A DNA stretch of 64,000 nucleotides from Ignelater luminosus (GCA_011009095.1 VTPC01091055.1:248001-312000); one strand, 5' to 3'. Positions 46,530-58,418 are shown, counted from the first letter of the stretch. Numbers and translations are program-made. Notes: generated by a model from the sequence alone, not told the origin.

Positions 46530-49120
46530 TTTGACGTACAGAGAATTGGCCCACAGCATCCTAGTTTGATGGAAGGGCTGTTTTCTTAATAAAGTTGTCA
46601 CGCCAACTCCCCAGCTGCTGCAAGGGCAGATGTTAAACATCTTTACTCCCAGAGACGGAGATATGAATTTCTCCTTCTGCTTACAGCCGGGTTTCCTCCT
46701 TCTTTCTCAACACTTGCTTGGAACCGGCTGTGGCGGAGTTGTTAGGGAGGAACAATAAAATATAATAAGAAATGTCTCGTGTCGATACGACCTTTTGTTT
46801 CGGAGATACAGCACGAAACGGAAAAGAAAAGCAAAAGCGAGTCGCATCGCGGCCGTGGTTTGTGTTAGAGCGGTAATTTTCTTTCTCAAAAGGTACGCCA
46901 GCCAATGTTTGTCTTTTTAGTTCTTCTTGTTCTGGTTTTATAATTTTTTTTGTTTAAATTTGAAATCCTCGTACTGTTAATTCGAGAATTTTGTTCTAGT
47001 GGTTATCGTATACAAAACCACTATGGGAGTCAACACTCAACCGGGTTTTGATATTTTGTAAAAATCTATCCCCTCCCCTCTTGGATGACGCCTACGGAAC
47101 CAGACTCAGCTTTAGTTAGCACAAAACAATGGCGGGGGCATCTCCAGAACAGCGCTCCTGTAAACTCTTCGAGTTCGGGCACCCGGGTTTTTCAACCTCC
47201 CCCTTTTACCTGGGAAGGAGGTGACTAAACCTTGTCGCTTTTGGGCCCCAAGGGGATTTATATAGTGTGGTACAACCAAATGGAATAAAATCATTATTCT
47301 GAAAATAGGCGCCCTATTCAAAAAACGCCCGGACACTTAAACCTTTGTTTTTATTACGGAGTTAGTGCAGTAAATAAAATTTTGATGGCGACTGTCGTTT
47401 GTCACCGGTGACATCGAAGTTAATTTTCTTTAATGGAATGGCCATATTTTGATTATCTTATGTGAAAGGTATTGTTTTTCTCTTTTCAGTGATACCACAT
47501 TTGCCTAGATTCACTTTTTGAGTTACTCCAAGAAATGCTTAAATTTCGTAACTAGGTAGGCCGTGAAATAAAGTTTATTTGTTGTAAAACAAAAATAATC
47601 GTAAGTAGTGTCATCGTCTGAAACAAATGACGATTTAATAAAATAGAATATGGTCACATACACTTTTCTATTGCCTATTTTAGGACCTTATATATTTAAC
47701 AACCTTTTTTGTACATCCAAAGGGGTTGTTGTAGGTGCCTTTTTTTTGTTTTTATAACGATCTAATAGCCGGTCGTTATTCATAAATAACATCCAACAGG
47801 CAGCATGGGAGAATACTCTTATAATCCAGCAAAGAACAGTTGGGAACAATCCAAAGCTCCACAGGACAAAACGAACTTGAATAACTCAGAAGAGTATAAT
47901 AATAAAACTCAATAAAAAAGAAAAAGGCGATAGACAAAGAAGAGTCCTCCGAAGAGTATAATATGATTTATTTTAGTTTAAGGTTTCAGCTATAAACAAA
48001 CAAACAAGAGAACAACAGATAAATTTCGCGATATTGTGAATTAGAAATAAATGGAATTGATAAAGGTCTTTATTATAGAAATTAGGAAAAGTGAAAAGAA
48101 GTCAATTTATACACTTGAAATTATCCGGAACATTCCTTCAAAAATTAACGTAACTACGTCAAATGGCGTCGTTTTAAAATTCCACGAGATTTAAAGATTA
48201 AAATTAACACTAAATTGTCATCTTCTAATACAAATTGGTTGTCAGATTTTCGCGTCATTCTGCCAACTATAATTATATACTGCCGCTGTTGCTATTATAT
48301 ACGATTAAATTATTGTATAGACACCTATACAATTTACTTCTATTTTTATATATAATGAGAAGATTACGTAGTACCCACAACGTGTGGTATATGCGAGACC
48401 ATTATGTAGTCCATGTAAACTCCTGCTAAGTTATAGAAAATTATTTATTATTATTATTCGTTTGAAGGTTTTCCAATACGAAATGAATGAAGACTGGTTT
48501 TAATTTGACAATAATTAAAAAAAAGAATTGCGATTAATGTTTATGTACTTCTTTAGCTTATAATACAATAATTTAAGAAGCTTTAACCCTCTATAAGGAA
48601 GAAGACATTAAGTAGAATAGGTTATAATAATTTATAAGTTATTAGAAGATAAGAAACAGATTGTAAATTAGGAAATTTACATTTACTTTCTCATAGTTGG
48701 TGCATAATAGAAAGAAAGCAACGTTATTCACGTCAATTTACATTTTATGTTATAATCAATACCGTAATACACAGCATATTTTGAAAAGCCTTAAGATATA
48801 ATTAAGAAATACATGTAAATTTAGAAATTATACGAGATCCGATTAGGATAACGCATTACATCGTAGAGAGCGTTCCATCATACGTTAATTCGTCGATATT
48901 ACATCCTCTACTATGCTATATAATAATCATACTGTAAATAAAACGTGCTCAATGAAATTGGTTCATCTCAAAGCCCTTTCCCCTCTGACCTTATCGTTAC
49001 GTAATTAATAAAAGAAGACACCGAGCCGTAGAGGGTCACTCTACCGTACTGCTTCTTTGCCTATTTGATACTCAACGGAAACGGCTTTAGGAAGACCAAA
49101 CTTAGCTTCTTTGTTGTGTC
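46530..49120. other. Unassigned stretch with GC-richer islands
   Basis: 46550-46700 may be 5' leader of the adjacent RTE-like element. 46700-47340 has short minus-strand frames without similarity. 47400-49000 is AT-rich with an ATT run near 48445. No gene supported. Confidence 0.35.
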
Positions 49121-49129
49121 TTTAGTTAA

Positions 49130-49468
49130 TCATAGTTCCCTTCTCCAAGTCCACCAACCGACCGACCTCCACCTCTCCACCGCTTGCGTCGTCTCTTCTC
49201 CTTTCCCGATTACTCTCTCCCGACATTTCTCACCCGCCTTTCGCCAGCTAACCCGAGCGGTCCGGGATTGTTGCTTCGTCAGGGTACCTAGCCAACGTTT
49301 CAGAAGCCGGCAACGAGACGTATCTACGTGACGGACGGCCCAATATGCGACGGACAGGGCGTCTAGCTCCATTTTTGCCGGAAGCTCCGCTCCATTGGAA
49401 ACCCCGGGCAGCGCTCTTACTCGGGCGAGGTAGCTAGGCAGGCGGTCCGTGGCGGGTTCGAGTTCCAT
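49130..49468 (-). CDS. GC-rich 112-codon frame, unknown
   Basis: The frame starts MELEPATDRLPSYLARVR and ends WWTWRREL. It lies in an island far richer in GC and CpG than the rest of the window (49030-49500). It is Arg/Trp-rich and matches no family I know. It could be a first exon or promoter-associated island of a host gene, or part of an unrecognised element. The open frame may simply follow from high GC. Confidence 0.25.
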   Translation of the reverse strand: MELEPATDRLPSYLARVRALPGVSNGAELPAKMELDALSVAYWAVRHVDTSRCRLLKRWLGTLTKQQSRTARVSWRKAGEKCRERVIGKGEETTQAVERWRSVGWWTWRREL

Positions 49469-49553
49469 AGGTTAGTCTCTCGAGGCGAAGCCCGCAGGGA
49501 TAAGCATCAGTGGCTGATAAACAGTCTATGATAGGTATGAGTTCTATAAATTA

Positions 49554-50824
49554 TTAGGTGTATACCTATGAAATGAGACTTTTTTTTTCAATTTTAAACG
49601 TTTATTAACAAAAAATGGTTACAAATTTAATCTTCAAAATAATAGCCATCGCTAGCGACACATTTTACCCATCTCTCAGGCAATTTGTGAATGCCGCGCC
49701 AAAAGAATTGGCCGTCTTTGGCCGGAAACCAATCATCGAGCCATTTTTTGGCTTCTTCGTGAGAATTGAAGCGCTGCTCGGAAAGTGCGTGGCCCATCGA
49801 TGCAAACAAATGATAATCGGAAGGCGCCAAGTCTGATGAGTAAGCCGCATGCACCAGCGGTTCCCAATCGTACGTCTCCACCAATTTCCGGGTCGCTCTT
49901 GTTCGATGTGGTGGTGCATTGCAATCAAGAAAAATTACTTTGTGACGCCGATCGGCATATTCTGGGCGTTTTCGGTGTATAGCGCTGTTCAAATCGGCCA
50001 ATTGTCGTTGGTAGCGTGCACCGTCAACTGTTTCACCTGGTTTTAATAGCTCGTACCAAATCATACCATGCTGATCCCAGAAAACACACAGCATTGCCTT
50101 GCGGCCGAAGCGATTTGGTTTGGCCGTTGATTTTGGCTTGTGGCCGGGCGGACCATGCGATCGTTTACGCTTGGGATTGGAGAAATACACCCGTAACGAT
50201 TCGATGCAAAAAAGACTTCCTTTTGAACCGAGAGAGCAGCATTTCACAAGTGGTTTTTCGGTTCTCTTGCTGCCTTTCAGTCAGTTCATGCGGCACCCAT
50301 CTTCCGACCTTTAAAATCATGCCCATGTCTTTCAAACGTTTGCAAATGGTTTTTTGGGTCACTCCCAACTGCTCTGCCATCATTTCTTGCGTTTGACCAT
50401 CATCTTCATTCAACAATGCTTGCAATTCGGTGTCCTCAAACTTTTTCGGTGGCCGGCCACGTTCCTCGTTCTCCACGCTAAAATCACCACTTCGGAATTT
50501 TTTAAACCACCTGAAGCACTGTGCTCTGCTTAGAGCATGTCCACCGTAAGCTTCTATAAGCATTTGATGAGCTTGAGAAGCGTTTTTCTTCAATTGATAA
50601 CAGAAAATCAACGATGTCCGCAAATCGTAGTTTGAAGGCACGAAATTCGACATTTTTAAGAGCGAAAAAAATGCGTTGTTGTATGAAACATCACAAACAA
50701 TGAATTGAATATTGTTGACAGATGACAGACGAAAAAAATAAGACATTTGGGACAGTTTAAAAATACTCCTAGCGACATCTGTGGTCTAATAGCTGAAAGT
50801 CTCATTTCATAGGTATACACCTGG
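49554..50824 (-). mobile_element. Mauritiana-type (Mos1-like) mariner, 1,271 bp
   Basis: AGGTGTATACCTATGAAATG near the left end is the inverse of the right end, which completes as CCAGGTG; the left end has TT in place of CC. TA flanks both ends (49552-49553 and 50825-50826). The transposase lies on the minus strand and is closest, from family knowledge, to the mauritiana subfamily that includes Mos1. It sits at the 3' edge of the LINE. Confidence 0.9.
49627..50653 (-). pseudogene. Mos1-like mariner transposase, inactive
   Basis: ATG 50653 (MSNFVPSNYD) is the family start. The helix-turn-helix region with CFRWFKKFRSGDF and the linker with VGRWVPHEL are intact. After SFLHRIVTG a deletion of about 14 bases removes the DEKWI block with the first catalytic Asp and shifts the frame. 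The second frame resumes at YFSNPKRKRSHGPPG. The second motif reads FLDCNAPPH where HDNAP is expected, so the second Asp is also lost. YSSDLAPSDYH keeps the third. The C-terminal end (WRGIHKLPERW, then VASDGYYFED) is complete. Confidence 0.9.
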
Positions 50825-50909
50825 TAATTGTAAGACAAATAAAAATTGGGATAAAGCAAAAAAGGAAATTTAAGCTTCTCGATTGCCAACTCATATGTCT
50901 ATAGAAATT

Positions 50910-53900
50910 TTAAATTTGCGTCGGTATTTTCAATTTATCTACTTTTTTCGCGAAGCGTTTTGATTCCTCCCACCATTCTAGTTTACTACTTAAACAATCT
51001 ACCTCATTTATATTTGATGGCCACCTATAACCTATTTTAATTAAGTTTTTATTTCCTATTTCTCTAGCTCTTCTTTCTAACCTACATGTAAACAGTACGT
51101 GTTCCGCGGTATCTTCTCCCTCTCCACATGTGCATCCTATTTCGTCCTCGTTTAATTTACCTATTTTAACTAAATAAGATCTAAAATTCCCATGTCCTTT
51201 TAGCAGCTGTACTACATCTTTGTCTAATCTCCCAATTTTTCTCATTAATTCTATGTTTGGAATAAATTTTTGTGTTAATCTACCATTCCATCTATTATTT
51301 CAAATTTCTTTTAAATTTTGTCTAATCCTACTTTTAACTAATGATCTAGGGGCAACATTAAATATTTCCCTAATTCCTACCTCTTCAGCTGCTTGCTTAG
51401 CTAACTCATCTGCTCTTTCATTACCTATCACTCTTATATGTGCTTTTATCCATCTAAATTGAATTCTAACTTTATCTAACACTTCCCTATATATTTTCCA
51501 TGTTTCCGCCTGTAATTTAGTTGGTTGTCGCATTCCCTGTAACGCTAATAAAACTGATCTGCTATCACTATTTAAAGTACATTCCCTAAATGCGAAATTA
51601 TTCTCCCTAATGTACTTTAATGCCTCTCTAATAGCTTTTAATTCGCATTGGAAGATTGAACACCACGATCCTAATTTGAATTTCCCATTTTTAATTTCCC
51701 TATCTTTGTTATATATAACATATGCCGCGCCTGCTCTACCATCTTCTAGTCTAAATCCGTCAGTATATATTTGTATGAAATCCTCCCTCTCCAAATTTCC
51801 AATAAAAAATTGAAATTTACCTATATCTGCCGCATGTCCTAAGTCACCTATATTTACTCTACATTCTATTTCCCTTCCTTGCAATCCTAATTTTTCTAAA
51901 ATTCCCTCTGATCTATTCTTAAAAATTTTGTTTTTTTCTACTTCTGTTTTTAAAAATAAATCTATTGGCGTAATCTGACTAAGGACTAACACAGCTTCTG
52001 TAGATACTGTTTTGCATGCTGCCGCCACTCTAACTGCCAAAATTCGTTGTGCGCTCAATAATTTTTGTTTTTGTGTAACTTTTAAATTCCCTGCCCATAT
52101 TTCGGCAGCATACGAAATTCCTGGCTGTATCGCCCCTTCGTATATCCTAGCTGCAGAATTACCCTTAAAGCCCCACGTTAATCTAGCTGCAGCTCCTAAT
52201 CTATTTGCTAATAATTTTCCTTTTTGCGTAATATATTCTATATGGCTATTCCAAGATAACCTATCATCTATTAAAACACTTAAATATTTAATACTATCTT
52301 TGCAACGAATTCTATCTTCACCCATTCGAAAAGTTGGTTTTTCCTGACCTAAACTTTTACCAAAAAATAAAGCCTCGGTTTTACTCGCGTTAAATTTTAG
52401 TTTTTCATCTTGTGCCCATTGTAACAATTTGCCTAACGCATCTGATCCTTTCTTTTTTAGCGTTTTAAACTGGGATGTCCTTACTATCACTAGTGTATCG
52501 TCCGCAAACGATATAATTTCGCAACCTTCTGGAAGTTCTACCCTAAATATACTTTCATACAATAGATTCCAGTAGATCGGTCCGGAGCACGAGCCTTGTG
52601 GGCAGCCCCTTTCTAATCTCCTGGACACTGTATTGGATGATAGTTCTACCTGAGCTATTCTATCCGTAAAAAAGCTTCTAATTAATTGTAATAAATTCTT
52701 TGGGCAATCCCTTCGCTCTAACTCTATTATAATCCTAGGCCACCAAGCGTTATCAAACGCCCCTGTAATATCTAACGCGATTACTGCGCAATAATCTCCC
52801 TCTAATTTTGCGTTTTTAATAATTTCTAGTACTTTATTTATTGCATCAGTGATGGTACGTCCTGATCTAAACCCGTACTGTCTATCATTGAACCCCCCTT
52901 GACTATTAACTAAATAAACTATTCTATCTGCAATTATCCTATCTAATGCTTTACCTATAAGTGGAAGCAAACTAATTGGTCTAAAACTGCTAGGATTCGA
53001 AATGTCATTTTTGCCTGGCTTCGGTATAAACTTAACGTTTTGATGCTTCCATATTTTCGGAAAGGTTTCTTGATTTAAACATAAATTGAATAATTTAACA
53101 AAAATTTTACTGTTAATTTGGAAGGCTTTCTGTACCGCGTCTGCTGTTATACCATCCCACCCTGGAGCTTTTTTCGGATTCATTCTAGTAACAGCCCGTT
53201 TTATTTCGGTATAAGAAAAATCGCGTTCTAAAATTTCGTTACCCTTCGCGTCCCTAGTTCCTTGCCTAATAAATTTTTGTAAATTGCTATCGCTATCTAT
53301 ATTGTCTGCTGTAAAGAATTTGAATAATAAATATTCAGCTGTTTCCCTTGCATCACGTGTATAGTTCCCATCTTCTTTCCTAACGCTTGACATAATCGTG
53401 TTCCTATCATTTTTTGCCCTTATTACTTTATAAGCTGTTTGCCATAGATTCCTATCGGAATTTAAACTACAAAATTCTATCCATTTTTCCGTTCTAGTTT
53501 TTTCTATTAAATCCCTATATTCTCTTTTAACTATTCTATATTCTACCCTCCTACTTTCTCTTAATGCCCCCCTAGCTTTTTGCATTTTTCGTCTAGCCTT
53601 TCTACTTTCCGCCCTTTTTAAAGTGAGTTCCCTAGTCCACCACGGTACGCTTTTATTAAAACGTTTTCTTTCTGGCGTAGATTCCCTACACGCTAACACT
53701 ATTGCGTCGTTTAATTTTTCAGTTTCTAAATCTATGTTAACTAAGTTAGTATCTAAATTTGTTTTCAAATATTTCCCATCTAATTAAGCAATGATCGCTA
53801 AGTGTTTCCTCATCCGTAACCTCCCATTTATCAATATTTATATAAGCTAAATAACTAGCTGCGGTAATATCTATATTACTTGTTCCCATATGCCCTACAA

Positions 53901-54474
53901 ATGTTGGTTTATTACCTATGTTGAGAACTATCAATTCAAATTCTTCTAAAACTTCAACTATTCTAGTTCCTCTAATATCTTCCTCGTTACTTCCCCATAA
54001 GCTACTCTTAGCATTAAAATCCCCTCCTATAATGATTTTTTGCCCTTTCCTAATATTTTTTAAGTCATTTAATACCTTACGCAATCTATCTATTAATTCT
54101 ACTTCTAAATAACTACTTCTAGTTGTAGGTGGAAGATATATGGAAATAATATATAAAGGCCCGTCTAAAATATCTAAACTGACCACTGTAATAAGTTCGC
54201 ATGATAGTTCTCCTAATATTATTGGTGTATATTTATTATTACCTAATATTACGCAGCTTCGAGGTCTATCTATTGTTCTACATATTGACCTAAGCGGATG
54301 TGGAAACCCTACTACTTTATCTCTTTAAGTGTTTGGTTCCTGAACACAAATCACATCTATGCTTTCTTTTATTCCTAACTCGACTATGTTATTAGTTGCC
54401 CCCTTTCCTTTACCTAAATTAACCTGAGCAAATTTCAAAACGTTCTCTGTTTTTCTATGTCTATTACTGTCCAT
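50910..54474 (-). pseudogene. LINE ORF2: endonuclease, reverse transcriptase, RNase H
   Basis: ATG 54474 overlaps the ORF1 stop by 11 bases (ATGGACAGTAA), a layout that suggests termination-reinitiation. The endonuclease has VICVQEPN, then a stop near 54328, then GGDFNAKSSLWGS and LSDHCLIRWEI. A one-base frameshift near 53765 leads into the 822-codon RT frame. Its motifs include PKKAPGWDGI, FRPISLLPLIGK, ALDITGAFDNAWW, GCPQGSCSGPIYWN and ISFADDTLVI (both catalytic Asp present). RNase H follows with IYTDGFRLEDG, ELKAIREAL, NSDSRSVLLAL and NERADELAKQAA. One TGA at 51300 interrupts a C-terminal Cys/His segment (CTCGEGEDTAEHVLFTC) that continues in the same frame to 50910. Confidence 0.85.
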
Positions 54475-55140
54475 AGTCTATGTTTTTTATTATTCTTTCT
54501 TTAATTTTTAACAGTGTTGAGCAATGTTTATCTCTTGCATCATGATCAATTTTACATCCTTTTCTATCTCCATTTGCACGTACACAAACTATACATTTAA
54601 TGTCATTTCTTTTACAATTTTTAAAGTCATGCCCGTTATTTCCGCACTTTCGCATATTTCATTAACTTCCTTACCTGTGTCTGACTTATGTCCGAACCTA
54701 TAGCATTTAAAACATTGCACTAAGGAAATATAATCTTTCGCATAAACACATTCCCACTCTAAAACAATTCTTCTTTTTAAAAGTTCCTTTCGTGCTTCAC
54801 TAGTTACATCCAATACTATACTTACATATTTATCTGTATCCCTACCTCCTAATCTAAATTTTTCTTTAACCTGTCTTTTAAATTCATCTATGCCTCCGCA
54901 TGCCTCTACTAAATCTTTATTATTTTTACATATTACTTCAATTAACGTTGTCTTATCTAAATTTTTATCAATTTTATTTAAAATTACCCTAGGGTCCCCT
55001 TTAATTATTTATTTGCTTTTTAATTCTTTGGAAGTATCAACTACAGTTTTTAATTTTTCTACATCCTTTTTGTTGATACATTCTACAATGACTTCTCCTG
55101 ATTTAATTTTCTTATTATATTTATTTCTTATTATATTATA
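54464..55140 (-). pseudogene. LINE ORF1, gag-like with CCHC knuckles, 5'-truncated
   Basis: The readable part starts near KKIKSGEVIVECINKKDVEK, has a stop at about 55009, and continues with VILNKIDKNLDKTTLIEV. It reaches CFKCYRFGHKSD, RKCGNNGHDFKNC and CIVC zinc-knuckle motifs, with a frame change between the first and second knuckle. The last frame ends at TAA 54464. Such ORF1 proteins bind the element RNA. The upstream part is missing. Confidence 0.65.
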
Positions 55141-55158
55141 TTTATACTTATACCATAT

Positions 55159-55166
55159 ATTCCAGG
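55159..55166 (+). repeat. 8-bp target duplication of the hAT, left copy
   Basis: ATTCCAGG directly before CAGTGGCG; identical to 57308-57315. Confidence 0.9.
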
Positions 55167-57307
55167 CAGTGGCGAGCCCACGGGGGAAAGTCAAAACTTC
55201 CCACTCACTTTTTTGTCTTTCAATATATATTTTATAAATATTAACCAAAATACTGAGTATGTATAAAGGATTTTTAAAGAGCTGGAAGGAGTAATATGAA
55301 AAAAATGTTAAATTTTATGATTTACTGCTGCCTTGAAGTTAAAAATTAAATAAACCTCACCAATAATAGCGAGCCTGTTCAGGTTCGTAGTAGTAAAATG
55401 AGCCAATCACGTATACCTATCAGCCGGGTGAGATCGGATATAATCGGACAAATCGCACATCTAGTTCAAAATCGAATTTTGAGTTATGGCGATATAAATG
55501 TGCCTTCATTATATCTGCATAGAATGCAATAAAGCCGTAACTAAATTTACATTTCTTTTAAGCAGTAACCAGAATTGAAGAAAACAGAAAAAGAATTTTA
55601 ACTATTATAGAGACCATAATTCTATGTGGACGTCAGTGTATTTCTTTGAGAGGACATCGAGATTCTGGCCCTACATATTCTGATATAGATCCAATAGAAA
55701 ATGACGGAAATTTTAAAGCGATATTAAGATCTAAATTAATTTCTGGAGATGAAATCCTCAAACTACACTTGGAGTCCATGTCCAAAACAGCTACATATTT
55801 GAGTGCTAAGACTCAAAATGAAATAATTAATGCATGCGGAGATATTATAACTAAAAGAATAGTTAACAAGATTAATGAAGTGAAATTTTTCTCCACCCTA
55901 GCTAACGAATTAACAGATATTTCCTGTATTGACCAGTTTTTTTTATGTTTTCGCTTTTATAATTCAAGTACTATGAAAGTTGAAGAGAACTTTTTGAAGT
56001 TTGTGCCTGTTACAAATTTATGGCAGCGTTATGAAAATGGTGCAATTTTTTTTTAGAACTCCAAAAAGACAAAATGTATTTGCCACAGAAATTGGAAAAG
56101 TCAATTCAGACTCGAAAAAACAAAAATTGAAACAACTATGCCATACCAGATGGTCAGAGAGACTCGACTCAATATTGGTTTCTTTGGAAATGCAAGAAGT
56201 TGCAGTAGGAAGCTTAGAAATTATACAAAACTGAAATGACAGAGATACCTCTTTAGACAGTTTTGTATTAATAAAGTCTGTTCTTACAACAGAATTTCAG
56301 ATTACTCTGCAAGTGCTTGCGAAAGTTTTTTCAATTACTTTACCCTTGTGCAAATTATTGCAGATAATAAATATTAACCTCCGTCAGGCAATTTTATTAG
56401 CAAAAAATGTAAGAAATACATTAGCTGAAATGCGGTAAAATGCAGTCCAAGAATTTAAAAAAATATTTGAGGCTGCGCAATCTGCATGTGAAAAATATGG
56501 AGTTGAAATATCAGTGCCTCGAGTAACGTCAAGACAGACGAAGAGAGATAATGCATCACATTCAACACCCGAAGAATACTTCAGACGGGCAATTTTTGTG
56601 ATTTGTTCATTTTACATCAGGATGAGCGGTTATTAAGCCATGACCAAACCTTAAGAAGCTTTGCTGTGATAAACCCATCAGAGAACAAAAACCAGGAGGT
56701 GAATGAGTTAGCATTGCGTTAAGTATATGCTGTATATGAGCATCTCTTAGATGCTGAGTCGTTTGAGGTTGTTTTGGGTGAGGTAAAACTGTGGTATACA
56801 GTTTGGAAAGAAAATAACAAGACATCTAAGACTACCACGGATGCATTGGCATTTTTATTACAGAATAATACAAAACTTTTTCCAAATGTTGAGGCACTTC
56901 TAAAATTACCTGTAACTACGGCATCTAATGAAAGAACATTTCCGACCTTAAGACGTTTGAAAACGTATTTGAGGAATACTACAAGAGAAGACAGATTAAA
57001 TGGCCTAGCTCTTCTCAATATACATAGAGAGATGCCTGTTAGTGTCGCCGAGGTCAATAATTTGTTTTCAAGACAGAAACATAGGAGGCTAGAATTTTCT
57101 TTGTAGCTTTTCTTGAATTTTTTTAATCTTATTTTATTTTTAAGTTTAGGTTATAATTATTTAATAAAAATATATTATTATGTGCGGGGTAATTTCTTTA
57201 TGATTTTTATTTTTAAGTACCTATTATTACTCATCTACCTGGTGTTATTTCCCCCCTTCCACCACTTTCTGACCCCCTCCCAGGAAAAATTCCTGGGCAC
57301 GCCACTG
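55167..57307 (+). mobile_element. hAT transposon, 2,141 bp, with perfect 8-bp duplication
   Basis: The left end CAGTGGCGAGCCCACGGGGG and the right end, inversely CAGTGGCGTGCCCAGGAATT, are short hAT-type TIRs. ATTCCAGG flanks both sides, and 8-bp duplications are diagnostic for hAT. The uninterrupted sequence, with one ATTCCAGG, is preserved in the opposite TIR of the host transposon near 58311-58318. The interior carries a ZMYM1-like transposase relic. Confidence 0.9.
55560..57106 (+). pseudogene. hAT transposase, ZMYM1-like (DUF4371 plus C-terminal dimerisation domain)
   Basis: In one frame: RIEENRKRILTIIETIILCG and LRGHRDSGPTY, then the DUF4371-like core ATYLSAKTQNEIINACGD and VKFFSTLANELTDIS. 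A stop at 56056 and later frame changes follow. KLKQLCHTRWSERLDSI is the conserved block near the RNase-H-like core. The hAT dimerisation region LPVTTASNERTFPTLRRLK and NTTREDRLNGLALLNIHR closes the frame at 57106. The N-terminal zinc finger (TTF/BED type) is not readable. It is inactive but gives a clear family assignment. Confidence 0.8.
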
Positions 57308-57315
57308 ATTCCAGG
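57308..57315 (+). repeat. 8-bp target duplication of the hAT, right copy
   Basis: ATTCCAGG directly after the right TIR (CGCCACTG). Confidence 0.9.
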
Positions 57316-57454
57316 GGTCATTATGATCAAAAAATGTAAAACAATATAAACAATAGGTGAGTTCCTCTTCGTTTCGCAGATACCGAGGAAATCTTAAAAA
57401 ATAATAAGAAAAGAAATTTATTCATCAATGAATAGCTGCGTAATTAAGACAAAA

Positions 57455-58100
57455 TTACAGCAACTGTTCAAAATGAGAAGCGCCATTTTCTAAACATATA
57501 GCTACCCTTCGAGCCATAGAATGTTGCCAGTTAATTTCTGCCAATTCATTTTTAAGAGAATTAGTGACTTCAATTATTCGGTTAGTCGAAACTTCGCGTG
57601 TATCTGGTTTATCATGACCGAACTGGCCAATGTATAGGACCACCTCGTCCGATCCACTTTTCTGGAGAATCTTCACTAAAAAACACCACCACTTGCCTCC
57701 CAAAATGTGATGGTGCTCAATCTTGCTGGAACTACATGTCACGTCGAGCTTCCAGAGGAATATCTTCCATGTAATTCGGCAACTCTTCTTCCAAAAAGCG
57801 AAGATAATTTTCTGCCCTAAGAGATCCTTCATTAAAATGGGGCCCAATAAGATGGTTATTTAACAAGCCGCACCAACCGTTGATGGAAAAGCGATGTTGA
57901 TGGTTAACTAAGATTGTGGCAAGCAGCGAAAAACATTAGAATATGTTGTATGGTGAAGAACAATACGCTCTGAGGTACTTCTCTGCTGCAGTACGTCCAC
58001 TTCCATTGCAAAAACCATAGACGAAAACCATATCGGCATATTCTGCATTAGTAAAATGTGGCGTAATGGCTTAAACAATAACACAGCATAAAAATTATCC
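57455..58100 (-). pseudogene. IS630-like transposase, C-terminal half, decayed
   Basis: Minus-strand reading in shifting frames gives HRFSINGWCGLLNNHLIGPHF, FQQDxAPSHFGRQV (second catalytic Asp) and EKWIGRGGPIHWPVRS, which stands where the third catalytic motif is expected. It ends with CLENGASHFEQLL before TAA at 57455, a typical end for this family. The N-terminal helix-turn-helix and the first catalytic block are not readable. It lies between the two TIRs of the 55.1-58.4 kb element in the expected orientation. Confidence 0.6.
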
Positions 58101-58418
58101 AGCATTAACTACGACAGTAAACACGTCAATAAACTGTCTTTTGTCACAAATACGTCAATTAGTCAAGGATAACTCAATTTATCAAGACTTACTCATTAGA
58201 ACTTTTTGGTTGATGTTTATTACCGATTTTGTTTTTACGATTTCCTTCGATATCTGCGAAACGAAAAGATATCCACCTATAGGTTATATAACATTTTTGA
58301 TCGTAATGGCCCCTGGAATATATGGTATGAGTTTGTCGTTCAAGTCGCGGAATATCCTGTATAAAGCCAATTTTAACGGTTAGAATAACAAAAATAGAAA
58401 GTAAGCATTGATGATATA

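Larger units (their letters stand above)
50827..55140 (-). mobile_element. R1/LOA-group LINE, nearly full coding length
   Basis: Minus strand, two ORFs in the usual order: a gag-like ORF1 with zinc knuckles, then ORF2 with endonuclease, reverse transcriptase and RNase H. The RNase H and the GCPQGS and FADDT motifs suggest the R1/LOA/I group; the exact clade is uncertain. ORF2 has only about three lesions, so this is one of the youngest elements here. The 5' end stops inside ORF1 near 55140, where another element's TIR begins. Confidence 0.8.
55146..58359 (-). mobile_element. IS630-like transposon with TIRs over 100 bp, split by a hAT
   Basis: The right TIR (58228-58359) and left TIR (55146-55166 continuing at 57308-57405) are inverse copies. 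Shared landmarks are ATACCATATATTCCAGGGG, CATTAYGATCAAAAA and TCTTTTCGTTTCGCAGATA-like sequence. The right terminus reads CAGGATATTCCGCG inward from TA at 58360. The left terminus is lost where the LINE begins. Without the hAT the element would be about 1.07 kb, normal for this family. Confidence 0.7.

Noticed and set aside
49451-49466. GGCGGGTTCGAGTTCC as a tRNA or SINE B box
   Set aside because: One mismatch to the B-box consensus, no convincing A box and no cloverleaf could be drawn.
55009-55248. 79-codon minus-strand frame as the true LINE ORF1 start
   Set aside because: Its first 29 or so codons lie in the hAT end, so the start is artificial.
57308-57360. Continuation of LINE ORF1 beyond the hAT
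   Set aside because: A frame can be forced across, but this sequence matches the inverse of 58260-58350 and is the TIR of the IS630-like element instead.
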